Positions 35,657 through 43,744 of a stretch of 64,000 nucleotides of DNA are shown here, one piece after another; position 1 is the stretch's first letter; each line of letters opens with the position of its first letter. The stretch lies in NCBI GenBank assembly GCA_965222525.1, contig OZ244955.1:186001-250000 (forward strand), written 5' to 3'. The DNA comes from CBDCUF01 sp965222525 (GTDB lineage: Bacteria > Pseudomonadota > Alphaproteobacteria > Rickettsiales > UBA8987). The notes beneath the pieces are model-generated. The model saw nothing but the letters and a program-made list of their open reading frames with translations, made no database searches and was not told where the DNA came from. The position numbers and the translations under genes were made by a program.

Positions 35657-35681
35657 CAGCAACTTACCCATTGGGTAACAT
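35653..35681 (+). promoter_or_regulatory. Promoter and palindromic operator of the RelE/HigB-type pair
   Basis: -35 TTGACA (35653-35658, overlapping the hemC stop), 17-base spacer, -10 TAACAT (35676-35681). A perfect inverted repeat TTACCC-ATT-GGGTAA (35664-35678) runs into the -10 and is the likely operator. The start of transcription would fall at about 35688, the A of the toxin ATG, so the message may be leaderless. Confidence 0.75.
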
Positions 35682-35687
35682 AACTCT

Positions 35688-36035
35688 ATGGGCAAAAAGC
35701 GTGTCACCATTTATGAAACGAAGCGTTTTGCCAAAAACAGCAAAAAACTGTTAGGAAATAAGGAGCGGGTAGATTTATTCGAGCATCTGGTAGGATATCC
35801 AAAATCGGGGGATGTTATCCCAGGTTCCGGTGGGATAAGGAAACTGCGTTGGAAAAGGCCAGGTATGGGAAAACGCGGAGGTGTAAGAGTGATTTATTAT
35901 TTCATGGATGAGTATGGTCTTGTTTCCCTGCTGACAGTCTATGCGAAAAGCGACAAGGAAACCTTGACAAAAAAAGAAGTAAAAGAATTCAACGATATAA
36001 TAAAAGCAATTAAACTCGAAATGGAGGAGGGATAA
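35688..36035 (+). CDS. RelE/HigB-type toxin
   Basis: 115 residues. The layout is that of RelE-superfamily mRNA interferases (COG4737 type): IYETKRFAKNSKKLLGNKERVDLFEHLVGYPKSGDVIPGSGGIRKLRW, GKRGGVRVIYYFMDEYGLVSLLTVYAKSDKETLTKKEVKEF. The Lys/Arg-rich core strand (IRKLRWKRPGMGKRGGVRVIYY) and the YAK motif match active toxins of the group. The C-terminus has a long helix. It precedes the antitoxin by one base. No Shine-Dalgarno is seen before the ATG, in keeping with a leaderless start. Confidence 0.88.
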   Translation: MGKKRVTIYETKRFAKNSKKLLGNKERVDLFEHLVGYPKSGDVIPGSGGIRKLRWKRPGMGKRGGVRVIYYFMDEYGLVSLLTVYAKSDKETLTKKEVKEFNDIIKAIKLEMEEG

Positions 36036-36036
36036 T

Positions 36037-36363
36037 ATGCCTGATGAAAACAGAAATATAGCGGAAGAAATCAAGGAAGGTTTGCTTGAAACCCTTGATT
36101 TTGTTAAAGGAAAGCCTACTGATGGTCGCGTGGTTTATTTCTATAATGGTGATGCAATATGTCCACGTGAAATCAGGGAGGAAGTTCTGAACGTAACCCG
36201 TGAGACTTTTCATGATTATTTTGACTTGTCCGTAAACAGTCAGCGTAACTGGGAGTTAGGACTGCGCACCCCTCCCGAACACACCTTGGCCTATTACAAG
36301 CTAATCAAGACTGACCCTGCGGTGGTATATAAAATGTTGCATGATGAAGAAATCCCCGTCTGA
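36037..36363 (+). CDS. HTH antitoxin (HigA/NadS-like)
   Basis: 108 residues, starting one base after the toxin stop with a strong Shine-Dalgarno (GGAGGAGGG). The DNA-binding helix-turn-helix covers about residues 45-85: ICPREIREEVLNVTRETFHDYFDLSVNSQRNWELGLRTP. NadS/HigA-type antitoxins share the W.x.G pattern (NWELGLRTPP). The strong ribosome site, compared with the leaderless toxin, would favour antitoxin synthesis. It is convergent with parE, five bases apart. Confidence 0.87.
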   Translation: MPDENRNIAEEIKEGLLETLDFVKGKPTDGRVVYFYNGDAICPREIREEVLNVTRETFHDYFDLSVNSQRNWELGLRTPPEHTLAYYKLIKTDPAVVYKMLHDEEIPV

Positions 36364-36367
36364 CTGC

Positions 36368-38371
36368 CTACAAATCCACCACCTCGCTTAAATCGCCGCC
36401 ACGGAGCTGGCTTTGTTCCTGAATGAAGCGGAAGCGTAGTTCGGGTTTGCGTCCCATCAGATGTTCGACCCGCTCACTGGCCATATCCTCCTCATCCTCG
36501 GCAATCTCCACTTTCAGCAGAGTACGGCTGTCGGGATCCATAGTGGTTTCCTTGAGCTGTTGTGCAGTCATCTCGCCAAGCCCCTTGAACCGGCCAACAT
36601 CAATGCTTTTGCGACTTTCCTTTTCCAGCCGTTTGATAATCCTGTCCCTGTCTTTCTCATCGGCAGCATAATAGGACTTATCTCCCTGCTTGATACGGAA
36701 AAGCGGCGGCTGCGCCAGATATAGATGGCCGCCCCGAATCATATCCGGCATCTGGCGGTAAAAGTAAGTCATCAGCAGCGAGGCTATATGCGAGCCGTCA
36801 ACATCGGCATCGGTCATGATAATCACCTTGTCATAGCGCAGATCCCCATCGCGGTAATGGCTGCCGGAGCCGCATCCGAGCGCAAGCTGGATGTCCTTTA
36901 TCTCCTGGTTGGCAAGGATTTTATCAGCAGTTGCACTGGCCACATTGAGTATCTTGCCGCGCAGGGGTAGAATAGCCTGAGTCCGGCGGTTGCGTGCCTG
37001 TTTTGCCGATCCGCCCGCCGAATCACCCTCCACCAGAAACAGCTCGGTTCCTTCGGCAGCCTCCTCAGTACAATCTGCCAGCTTGCCGGGCAGACGCAAT
37101 TTCTGTACTATACTCTTGCGGCTGATATCCTTCTGGCTCTTGCGGCGCAAACGTTCTTCCACCTTGCTTATCACGAAATCCAGTAACATGTTGGAAACCT
37201 CTGGATTGCCGCTCAGCCAATGGTCAAAGCGGTCACGCACTGCATTTTCCACCAGCTTCGGCACGCCGGAACTAACCAGCTTTTCCTTGGTTTGCCCCTG
37301 AAACTGCGGCTCACGGTAGAATAGCGACAGAATCGCACAGCTATTATTATACACATCATCGCCGGTGATTTGCGCTGCCTTCTTGTTGCCCACCATCTCG
37401 CCATACTCACGCAACCCCTTATACAAAGCCGCACGCAGGCCGGTTTCATGACTGCCTCCAAGCGGGGTCGGCACCGTGTTACAGAACGAACTGGAAAAGC
37501 CGTCCTTATCCAGCGGCCAGCTTACCGCCCATTCGACACTGCCCAGATCATCAGGCAAATCGGTTTCGCCGATGAAGGGCTGTGGAGTCAGGGATTGCAT
37601 GCCTTTCAGCACATCTTCGAGGTAATCGGCCAGCCCGTCGGGAAAATGGATAACCTCCTCGGCCGGAACATCATCACGGCCAGAAATCAGCTCAGGGTCA
37701 CAAGACCAGCGGATTTCCACCCCCTTGAACAGATATGCCTTCGATTTCGCCAGATTATACATCCGGCCGGGACGGAATTTCTTGTTACCGAAAATCTCTG
37801 GATCGGGATGGAAGGAAACCGTTGTACCGCGCCGTCTTTTGGCATCGCCAAGTTTTTTCAGCTTGCTGGTCGGCTCACCACGGGAATATTCCTGCCGCCA
37901 TAAAACCTTGTCGCGGGCTACCTCAACCCACATCTCATCCGAAAGCGCATTGACCACCGATACCCCGACACCATGCAGCCCGCCGGAAGTGTAATAGGCC
38001 TTATTGCTGAACTTGCCGCCGGAATGCAGGGTGGTGAGAATAACCTCCAGCGCTGATTTCTTTTTGAATTTGGGATGCGGTTCGGTGGGAATCCCGCGGC
38101 CATTGTCACTTACCGTAACAAAGCCATCCGCGGCCAGATGCAGGGTAATATGGGTGGCATAACCGGCCACTGCCTCATCCATCGAATTGTCAAACACCTC
38201 GGAAACCAGGTGGTGCATCGCGGTTTCGTCGGTGCCGCCGATATACATACCGGGACGCCGGCGTACCGGCTCCAGCCCCTCCAATACCTCTATATCCTCG
38301 GCAGTATAAGAACTGTCGGCTTTTTTGGGTGACTTCCTTGCGGTCTGTGTACTAAACAAATCCTTGGCCAT
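36368..38371 (-). CDS. parE: DNA topoisomerase IV subunit B
   Basis: 667 residues. It separates replicated chromosomes together with ParC. GHKL ATPase: LEGLEPVRRRPGMYIGGTDETAMHHLVSEVFDNSMDEAVAG, DNGRGIP, and SGGKFSNKAYYTSGGLHGVGVSVVNALS. Toprim: LVEGDSAGGSAKQARNRRTQAILPLRGKILNV and DADVDGSHIASLLMTYFYR. The combination TEPHPKFKKKSALEV and the length favour ParE over GyrB. It stands between the toxin-antitoxin pair and the exopolysaccharide cluster. Confidence 0.94.
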   Translation of the reverse strand: MAKDLFSTQTARKSPKKADSSYTAEDIEVLEGLEPVRRRPGMYIGGTDETAMHHLVSEVFDNSMDEAVAGYATHITLHLAADGFVTVSDNGRGIPTEPHPKFKKKSALEVILTTLHSGGKFSNKAYYTSGGLHGVGVSVVNALSDEMWVEVARDKVLWRQEYSRGEPTSKLKKLGDAKRRRGTTVSFHPDPEIFGNKKFRPGRMYNLAKSKAYLFKGVEIRWSCDPELISGRDDVPAEEVIHFPDGLADYLEDVLKGMQSLTPQPFIGETDLPDDLGSVEWAVSWPLDKDGFSSSFCNTVPTPLGGSHETGLRAALYKGLREYGEMVGNKKAAQITGDDVYNNSCAILSLFYREPQFQGQTKEKLVSSGVPKLVENAVRDRFDHWLSGNPEVSNMLLDFVISKVEERLRRKSQKDISRKSIVQKLRLPGKLADCTEEAAEGTELFLVEGDSAGGSAKQARNRRTQAILPLRGKILNVASATADKILANQEIKDIQLALGCGSGSHYRDGDLRYDKVIIMTDADVDGSHIASLLMTYFYRQMPDMIRGGHLYLAQPPLFRIKQGDKSYYAADEKDRDRIIKRLEKESRKSIDVGRFKGLGEMTAQQLKETTMDPDSRTLLKVEIAEDEEDMASERVEHLMGRKPELRFRFIQEQSQLRGGDLSEVVDL

Positions 38372-38484
38372 AAGGAGATATATAATACAAAGGGATTTGG
38401 ATTTCTATAAAATCCTCTGCAAAAGCTTTATTGTTGAGAATTCTGGAGAGTTTGACACGGGATACAGGAAAAAAGCAGCTACCA

Positions 38485-38931
38485 CTACTCCTTGCCTTTT
38501 TGCAATTCCTTGGAAAAATCCAGATCAGCAAACTGCTTCTTGGACATCCCAACAACAGTGATTTTCAGACTGTCGTACTCTAGATTATTTTTCGGTTGCT
38601 CGCCCGTATGTAGGTCAACCCTGAATTTTTGATCTGCATTTGTTTTTTCCTTAACATTATTTACAATTGCTACTACTGCCTTCTCCCTGTTTTTATTATG
38701 AAAAGCTGATTGCCTAGGATTAAATTTTATTTCTGTGTTACCACTTGCTTCGGAAACAGATATATTAATATTCCTAATATCAACGTTCCCGTTAAATTTG
38801 ACCTCCTCCTTCTCAACTATTGCAAGCACATTTTTTACAGACCTGTCACTGTTTATCCTGTCTTGCCACTGCGTGTTGATGATACGCGTCAACTCATCAG
38901 CTGTGTAAAGTTTTTCCTTATTAATACTCAT
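38485..38931 (-). CDS. Protein of unknown function
   Basis: 148 residues with an excellent Shine-Dalgarno (AGGAGG, seven bases before the ATG), which makes it a real gene. It is polar, without signal peptide or membrane span. The N-terminal part looks helical (KEKLYTADELTRIINTQWQDRIN), the middle beta-rich (VKFNGNVDIRNINISVSEASGNTEIKF), and the end is Lys-rich. The frame is AT-rich compared with parE. I recognise no family. It lies upstream of parE on the same strand, 113 bases away. Confidence 0.75.
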   Translation of the reverse strand: MSINKEKLYTADELTRIINTQWQDRINSDRSVKNVLAIVEKEEVKFNGNVDIRNINISVSEASGNTEIKFNPRQSAFHNKNREKAVVAIVNNVKEKTNADQKFRVDLHTGEQPKNNLEYDSLKITVVGMSKKQFADLDFSKELQKGKE

Positions 38932-39139
38932 AATAAATTCCTCCTGGTTAGAAATAAAATTAACATTATTAACCTGCCATTATTGACATTACGAGTACTA
39001 TACCAGAGAAATGTTAAAGTTTTATGACAGTGATTGATTTTTTTTGAAAAATTTCATATTTTTAGAACCGATATATAATAATACTTATATATCAACAGAT
39101 TAGAAGGCAAGTCTTCTCCAATTTTTTATAAAGGAGGCA

Positions 39140-41389
39140 TCAACCACTCGTATAATAATCCTTGTAGTGGCCGTAATATTCGCTGCCTTCACTGAAGCCG
39201 TATTTTTCGTGCTTCTTGAGGTCAACACGGCTGAGGACTGTGCCGGCTATCGGTACACCGGTGGAACGCAGGCGTTTTATCGCATTACGGGCGATATTAT
39301 GCGCGGTTTTCTCCCAGCGCACCATAACCACCGCCGTATCGGCAATACGCGACAGCATCAGCGCATCGGAAAGCGCCATAACCGGCGGGGAATCGAGGAT
39401 AACATGGTCGTATTTCTCAACCATCTTGTCAACAAATTCCTTCATCTTTCTGGAACCCAAAAGCTCCTGCGAATAATGGGTATTTGCCCCGGATTTGATA
39501 TAATGCAGGCCGGTTTCCTTATCCACCGCGATAATATCACTCACTTTGGCCTTACCGATAAGCATCTCCTCCAGCCCTTTCTTACTGCTTTTATCAAATG
39601 CCCTGCCGACAGTCGGGCGGCGCATGTCACAATCCACCAGCAATACCTTCGAGCCGGAAGCCGCAGCAATCCGCGCCAGTGAAATGGAAAAGGATGACTT
39701 TCCCTCTTTCGGAACCGAGGAGGTAATCATAATCGTTTTCGGCGGATTATCGGGATTTGAGAAATAAACCGAGGCCATTACCGCCCGCAGCGATTCGGCA
39801 AATGCCGAAATCGGGTTATCTACTGCATATTTGGTGATATCCACCCCCTGCCCATGCTCAAGTTCGGGAATCATACCGATCGCAGGGACTGCAAGCACTT
39901 CCTCAACCTGTTCGGTAGTGTAAAAGCTGTTGTTAAAATGCTCACTAACAAGCGCCAGTATCAGCCCAAGGCCAATTCCCATCAAACCGGCTACCAGCAT
40001 TATAAGCTTCTTGTCCGGCCAGGAAGGCTTAAGCGGAACCTCCGCCCTGCTGATAACAGTGACGATATTCTGCTCAAGATTCTGCTGGGAAGTTTCCTTG
40101 AACCGCGCCAGGAATGATTCGTAAAGCGCACGGTCAGTCTCCATCTGCCGCTCCAGCTCGGCAAGCTTGACCTCGGCACGGTTGGTAACACCGCTCTCCT
40201 TCTGCAATTCCTCAAGATTCTTCTCCAGCGCATCAACCTTGCTCTGCGCAATCTCAACACCATATTCCAGGCCGCCCACAATCTTTTTACTCTCGCTGGT
40301 GATTTTTGCCCGTAAATCATCAAGCTGCGCCTTGATTTTAACCATCAGCGGGTGACGCGGCCCATAGCGGCTTTCCAGCTCGGACTTCTCACGCATAACC
40401 ATCGCTTCCTGCTCACGCAGACGCTGGATTAGCGTAGAATTAATAATATCAGGCGCAGACTCGACATTATTATTTTCTGCCGAAATTTCCTTTGATTGCT
40501 CCAGACGTGCCTTGGCCTGCGCCAGTTCCGTATGCGCAAGTACCAACTGACTGTTCAACTCGTCCAACTGCTTCTCATTAACCGTCGTACCACTGGATTT
40601 AATCAGGTTATTCTCCTCACGAAATTTCTGTACCGCATTTTCCGACTCACGTACCTTTTCCTGCAATTCTTCAACCCGCACCTTCAGCCAGTCATTAGCC
40701 CTCTTGGTAACGTCATACTGCATTTCCACCTCGTTAAGCAGATATTCGTCGATAATCGCATTGGTTATAAGTGCCGAAAGCTCCGGGGATTCCGAGGTAA
40801 AACGTATTTTTACCGTATAAGAGCGCGGTTTACGGTCGATCGAGAGGCGCTTCATTACATTATCAATAGCAACCAGCTTCCTGACTTTTTTGTCGTGCTG
40901 TAACTCGCTGTCATCAGCGGAAAATAACCCGAAAAACGAGCTGCCTTCTTCCGGCGCACGGGAAAATTCCTGGTAAAACTGCTCGTTATTCTCCAGATCC
41001 ATCTTGTCATAAACCCGACCGATGATATAGCGCGACCGCATAGTATCCAGTTCACTGCTTATCGCCGCTTCATCGGAAGGTAAACCCATTATAACCGACT
41101 TGATATCGACAACCTGCTGCTCACGCAGGTTGAATTGCAGGACCGAATCAGAAGTATAGCGGGAAGTTTGCAGGAACAGGAACACCAATGCCAGCGCCAG
41201 TACCAATATTACTGTATTTATAATAATCTTGCGCCTGCGCTTGATAATCGCAAAAAACTTGCGCAGATCAATGTCTATAGCGTTTTCCTGCCCCGGATAA
41301 TCATAGGCATCGGCAGCGGGATTCCCTCGCATAGGCCGTGTTTCGGCAGTATAACCACCATTCGTATTTCTGTTATTCCTGTTTGTCAT
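39140..41389 (-). CDS. Exopolysaccharide tyrosine autokinase (Wzc/ExoP-type)
   Basis: 749 residues. It controls polymerisation and export of exopolysaccharide. Two membrane spans flank a periplasmic Wzz-type domain with long coiled-coil (IDLRKFFAIIKRRRKIIINTVILVLALALVFLF; KKLIMLVAGLMGIGLGLILALV). The cytoplasmic BY-kinase domain from about residue 550 has Walker A VPKEGKSSFS, A' KVLLVDCDMRRP, and B YDHVILDSPPVMALSD. The C-terminus ends in a Tyr cluster (YYGHYKDYY), the autophosphorylation site. It is the last gene of a minus-strand cluster with the Wza-like lipoprotein and the outer-membrane protein. Confidence 0.93.
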   Translation of the reverse strand: MTNRNNRNTNGGYTAETRPMRGNPAADAYDYPGQENAIDIDLRKFFAIIKRRRKIIINTVILVLALALVFLFLQTSRYTSDSVLQFNLREQQVVDIKSVIMGLPSDEAAISSELDTMRSRYIIGRVYDKMDLENNEQFYQEFSRAPEEGSSFFGLFSADDSELQHDKKVRKLVAIDNVMKRLSIDRKPRSYTVKIRFTSESPELSALITNAIIDEYLLNEVEMQYDVTKRANDWLKVRVEELQEKVRESENAVQKFREENNLIKSSGTTVNEKQLDELNSQLVLAHTELAQAKARLEQSKEISAENNNVESAPDIINSTLIQRLREQEAMVMREKSELESRYGPRHPLMVKIKAQLDDLRAKITSESKKIVGGLEYGVEIAQSKVDALEKNLEELQKESGVTNRAEVKLAELERQMETDRALYESFLARFKETSQQNLEQNIVTVISRAEVPLKPSWPDKKLIMLVAGLMGIGLGLILALVSEHFNNSFYTTEQVEEVLAVPAIGMIPELEHGQGVDITKYAVDNPISAFAESLRAVMASVYFSNPDNPPKTIMITSSVPKEGKSSFSISLARIAAASGSKVLLVDCDMRRPTVGRAFDKSSKKGLEEMLIGKAKVSDIIAVDKETGLHYIKSGANTHYSQELLGSRKMKEFVDKMVEKYDHVILDSPPVMALSDALMLSRIADTAVVMVRWEKTAHNIARNAIKRLRSTGVPIAGTVLSRVDLKKHEKYGFSEGSEYYGHYKDYYTSG

Positions 41390-41419
41390 TGAAATTTACT
41401 GATATGGTAGCGGGGGTTG

Positions 41420-42016
41420 TTAAAATAGCCTTTCGTCAATACGGATAGTATCACCCGGCATTACCCTGGTATTGTGGTCGGCAGTTATTTCCATATTCTG
41501 ACCGTTGTTGTTGCGTACAATCACCGCCCGGCCTTCCTTCGCACGGTGGGTATAGCCGCTGGCAAGCGCCACCGCATTCAACACCGTCATTGCATCAACA
41601 TAAGGATAGCTGCCAGGTTGATTAACTTCTCCTATAATAAAAAACGGGCGGAAATTTGATACTTCCACACTAACCTTTGGACTGGTGAGATAACCGTCTG
41701 CAAGCTTCTGCGACAGGGCATTTTCCAATTCACGGGAGGTCAGCCCGCCTGCCTTCACCTCACCAAGTAGTGGAAAAGCTACAGAGCCAGTACCATCTAT
41801 CTCAAAGTCACCCGACAAATCCTCCTCGCCAAATACAGTAATGCGTAGTGCGTCACCTGACCCTAGCCGGTATTGGGCATTACTGACCTCCCCCTCCTGG
41901 CCGACATTATACCCTTCACCGGAAAATCCTCTCATCCCGCATGAAGAAAGTGAAGCAAAAGAAAGAATTATTACTGCAATTACAGTATATTGCCTTATGT
42001 TTCTTATGTTGCTCAT
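41420..42016 (-). CDS. Polysaccharide export lipoprotein (Wza-like)
   Basis: 198 residues from the ATG at 42016, which has GGAG nine bases upstream; an ATG at 42031 lies inside that site. The lipobox is LSSC with Cys26. Then a Poly_export domain (YRLGSGDALRITVFGEEDLSGDFEIDGTGSVAFPLLGEVKAGGLTSRELENALSQKL) and a SLBB domain (FFIIGEVNQPGSYPYVDAMTVLNAVALASGY). It would form the export channel across the outer membrane, though it is short and lacks the C-terminal helix of Wza, as in many Alphaproteobacteria. It lies 30 bases before the Wzc-like gene. Confidence 0.93.
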   Translation of the reverse strand: MSNIRNIRQYTVIAVIILSFASLSSCGMRGFSGEGYNVGQEGEVSNAQYRLGSGDALRITVFGEEDLSGDFEIDGTGSVAFPLLGEVKAGGLTSRELENALSQKLADGYLTSPKVSVEVSNFRPFFIIGEVNQPGSYPYVDAMTVLNAVALASGYTHRAKEGRAVIVRNNNGQNMEITADHNTRVMPGDTIRIDERLF

Positions 42017-42073
42017 CAGATTATGCTCCATTTTTACGTATTAACTATATTCTAACTTACTTGTATGTCTCCA

Positions 42074-42293
42074 CCTCCCCCGCTTGCGGGGGAGGTAAGA
42101 AATCCTTTGTCATGCTGAACTTGTTTCAGCATCCATTTATCAAAGCCCTGATGACTAGCAAACTTTGACTATACTTGTCAAAATACAAAACCTGTTTACC
42201 TACCATTAAAATTCCGTCATCGGGGCAGTGGATCCCGAAACGAGTTCGGGATGACAATCCTGATTATTTCACCCCTCCCGCTTGCGGGAGGGG
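42074..42293. repeat. Composite palindromic element C with nested TGTCAT element (copy 5)
   Basis: Borders CCTCCCCCGC-TT-GCGGGGGAGG (42074-42095) and CCCCTCCCGC-TT-GCGGGAGGGG (42272-42293). Inside, 42108-42256 is a 149-base TGTCAT element (TGTCATGCTGAAC ... GTTCGGGATGACA). It occupies the gap between the outer-membrane gene and the Wza-like gene (both minus strand), 57 bases before the latter's ATG. Confidence 0.93.
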
Positions 42294-42342
42294 TGTTACA
42301 AGACTGCACTTTATAACACAAAAACCGCCTTATATCAAGTGA

Positions 42343-43620
42343 TTATATGGCAAAGTTAAGGCGTAACATCACCTTGTTGTTAGTAAAATCACCTCCCGTT
42401 ATATTGGAATCACGATCGGTAAATTCATATGCGGCGGTAGCGTCAATTCCCCTGCGAATCAGGTACCTGGTGTCCACACCGGCCCTGATAGTATCATCTT
42501 CACGCTGGGTTGCGGTATTGCTCTCAAAATCGTTACGAGTAAAACCCACCTCAGCGCCAACCAGCAAATTACGCTGTAATTCATGCTCAAGCCTTACATC
42601 AGCTTCCGTAGACAAATAACCGGAAAACGAGCTATTTACCGCCTCACGCACTGATTGTTCTACCCCAACCTCCAGCGATGTAATCGGTGAGATACTCCAT
42701 AATACACTTCCACCAACAACTACGCTATCTATATCGGCAAGCGCCGCAGCCTCATAATCCTGCGAACGATAACCGGCAAACACTTCCCCACGTAGCTTTC
42801 CGCTCAAATGCATGGCCGTACCCAGAACTGCACTGTATCCTTCCGAATCACGGTTAACCGTCCCGAGGTTATCATATCGCCGCCAGTTATAATATAAATC
42901 GGCAAACGCCTCGTAATTGGGGATAAATTCATAGCCTATACGCCCGCCGGCCCGATATTCCTTGCGATCACGGGCAGAGTTATTGATAATCCCGCCCCCG
43001 CTGGCACGTACATTATCAAAATCCAGTTTTCTGGCTCTTCCGCGCAGGGTAACCGAAATCTTGCCGACATCCCTGGTAATCCCCAGATTAGCCACATCAT
43101 CGATAAACTCCGTTGGCTCCACACCATCAACATCGTCGGGAGAACTACGCTCCTCATGCCTTATCGCATGGCTGGCATCACCGAAAACATACACGTCCCG
43201 CATAACATCAAGCCGCCCGCCTATACGTGCCAGAAAATCATCATAATCCTCATCGGAATTTTCGGCATAACGCACAAAATTTCCCTCAACCCTGGCAAAA
43301 ACCCGATGGTTATTCCAGTCCGACTCGGCCAGAAATATTGGTCGCACCGAAAATATCGTATCCGACTGTTCATTGGTCTCATCAGCAAAAATATTATCAT
43401 CATAAGTGGCCTGTGCAACTATCATAGGACGCAACACAAAAGAACCCGCACGAATCCCGTCAGGATAGTAATCAGGCCGCCTTACGTCATAAATATTCCC
43501 AACCTCAAGCTCTCCCCGAACCGGCTTCTGTACTATGGCCTGCGCATGGCTGCTATCCGTTCCTGCCAATACCGAACTGCACAGCGCCACCGTTAGAAAA
43601 TTCTTACGCTTCATTAACAT
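42343..43620 (-). CDS. Outer-membrane beta-barrel protein of an exopolysaccharide locus
   Basis: 425 residues with a signal peptide ending near SSHAQA and a strong Shine-Dalgarno (AAGGAG) eight bases before the ATG at 43620. The body shows alternating hydrophobic/polar strands throughout (RVFARVEGNFVRYAE, GKISVTLRGRARKLDF, YRAGGRIGYEFIPNYEAFADLYY, LEVGVEQSVREAV) and ends with a C-terminal aromatic strand, KVMLRLNFAI. This is the BBP2_2/VpsM-like outer barrel group that often accompanies exopolysaccharide exporters. It is the first gene of the cluster. A role in secretion or anchoring of the polymer is inferred from the neighbours. Confidence 0.82.
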   Translation of the reverse strand: MLMKRKNFLTVALCSSVLAGTDSSHAQAIVQKPVRGELEVGNIYDVRRPDYYPDGIRAGSFVLRPMIVAQATYDDNIFADETNEQSDTIFSVRPIFLAESDWNNHRVFARVEGNFVRYAENSDEDYDDFLARIGGRLDVMRDVYVFGDASHAIRHEERSSPDDVDGVEPTEFIDDVANLGITRDVGKISVTLRGRARKLDFDNVRASGGGIINNSARDRKEYRAGGRIGYEFIPNYEAFADLYYNWRRYDNLGTVNRDSEGYSAVLGTAMHLSGKLRGEVFAGYRSQDYEAAALADIDSVVVGGSVLWSISPITSLEVGVEQSVREAVNSSFSGYLSTEADVRLEHELQRNLLVGAEVGFTRNDFESNTATQREDDTIRAGVDTRYLIRRGIDATAAYEFTDRDSNITGGDFTNNKVMLRLNFAI

Positions 43621-43744
43621 AACATATTCTCCTTGATTTTATGTTGTACCAATCGATCACTCGGCAGTCCAACTAGCATATTTCAGATTCTCATACAATA
43701 TGAATGTTCCTCACAGGCAAATATTGCTTTCATAAATAGCCGCT

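Noticed and set aside
17466..42256. Repeats considered as a CRISPR array
   Set aside because: Copies are kilobases apart, 149 bases long and palindromic; there are no regular spacers and no cas genes.
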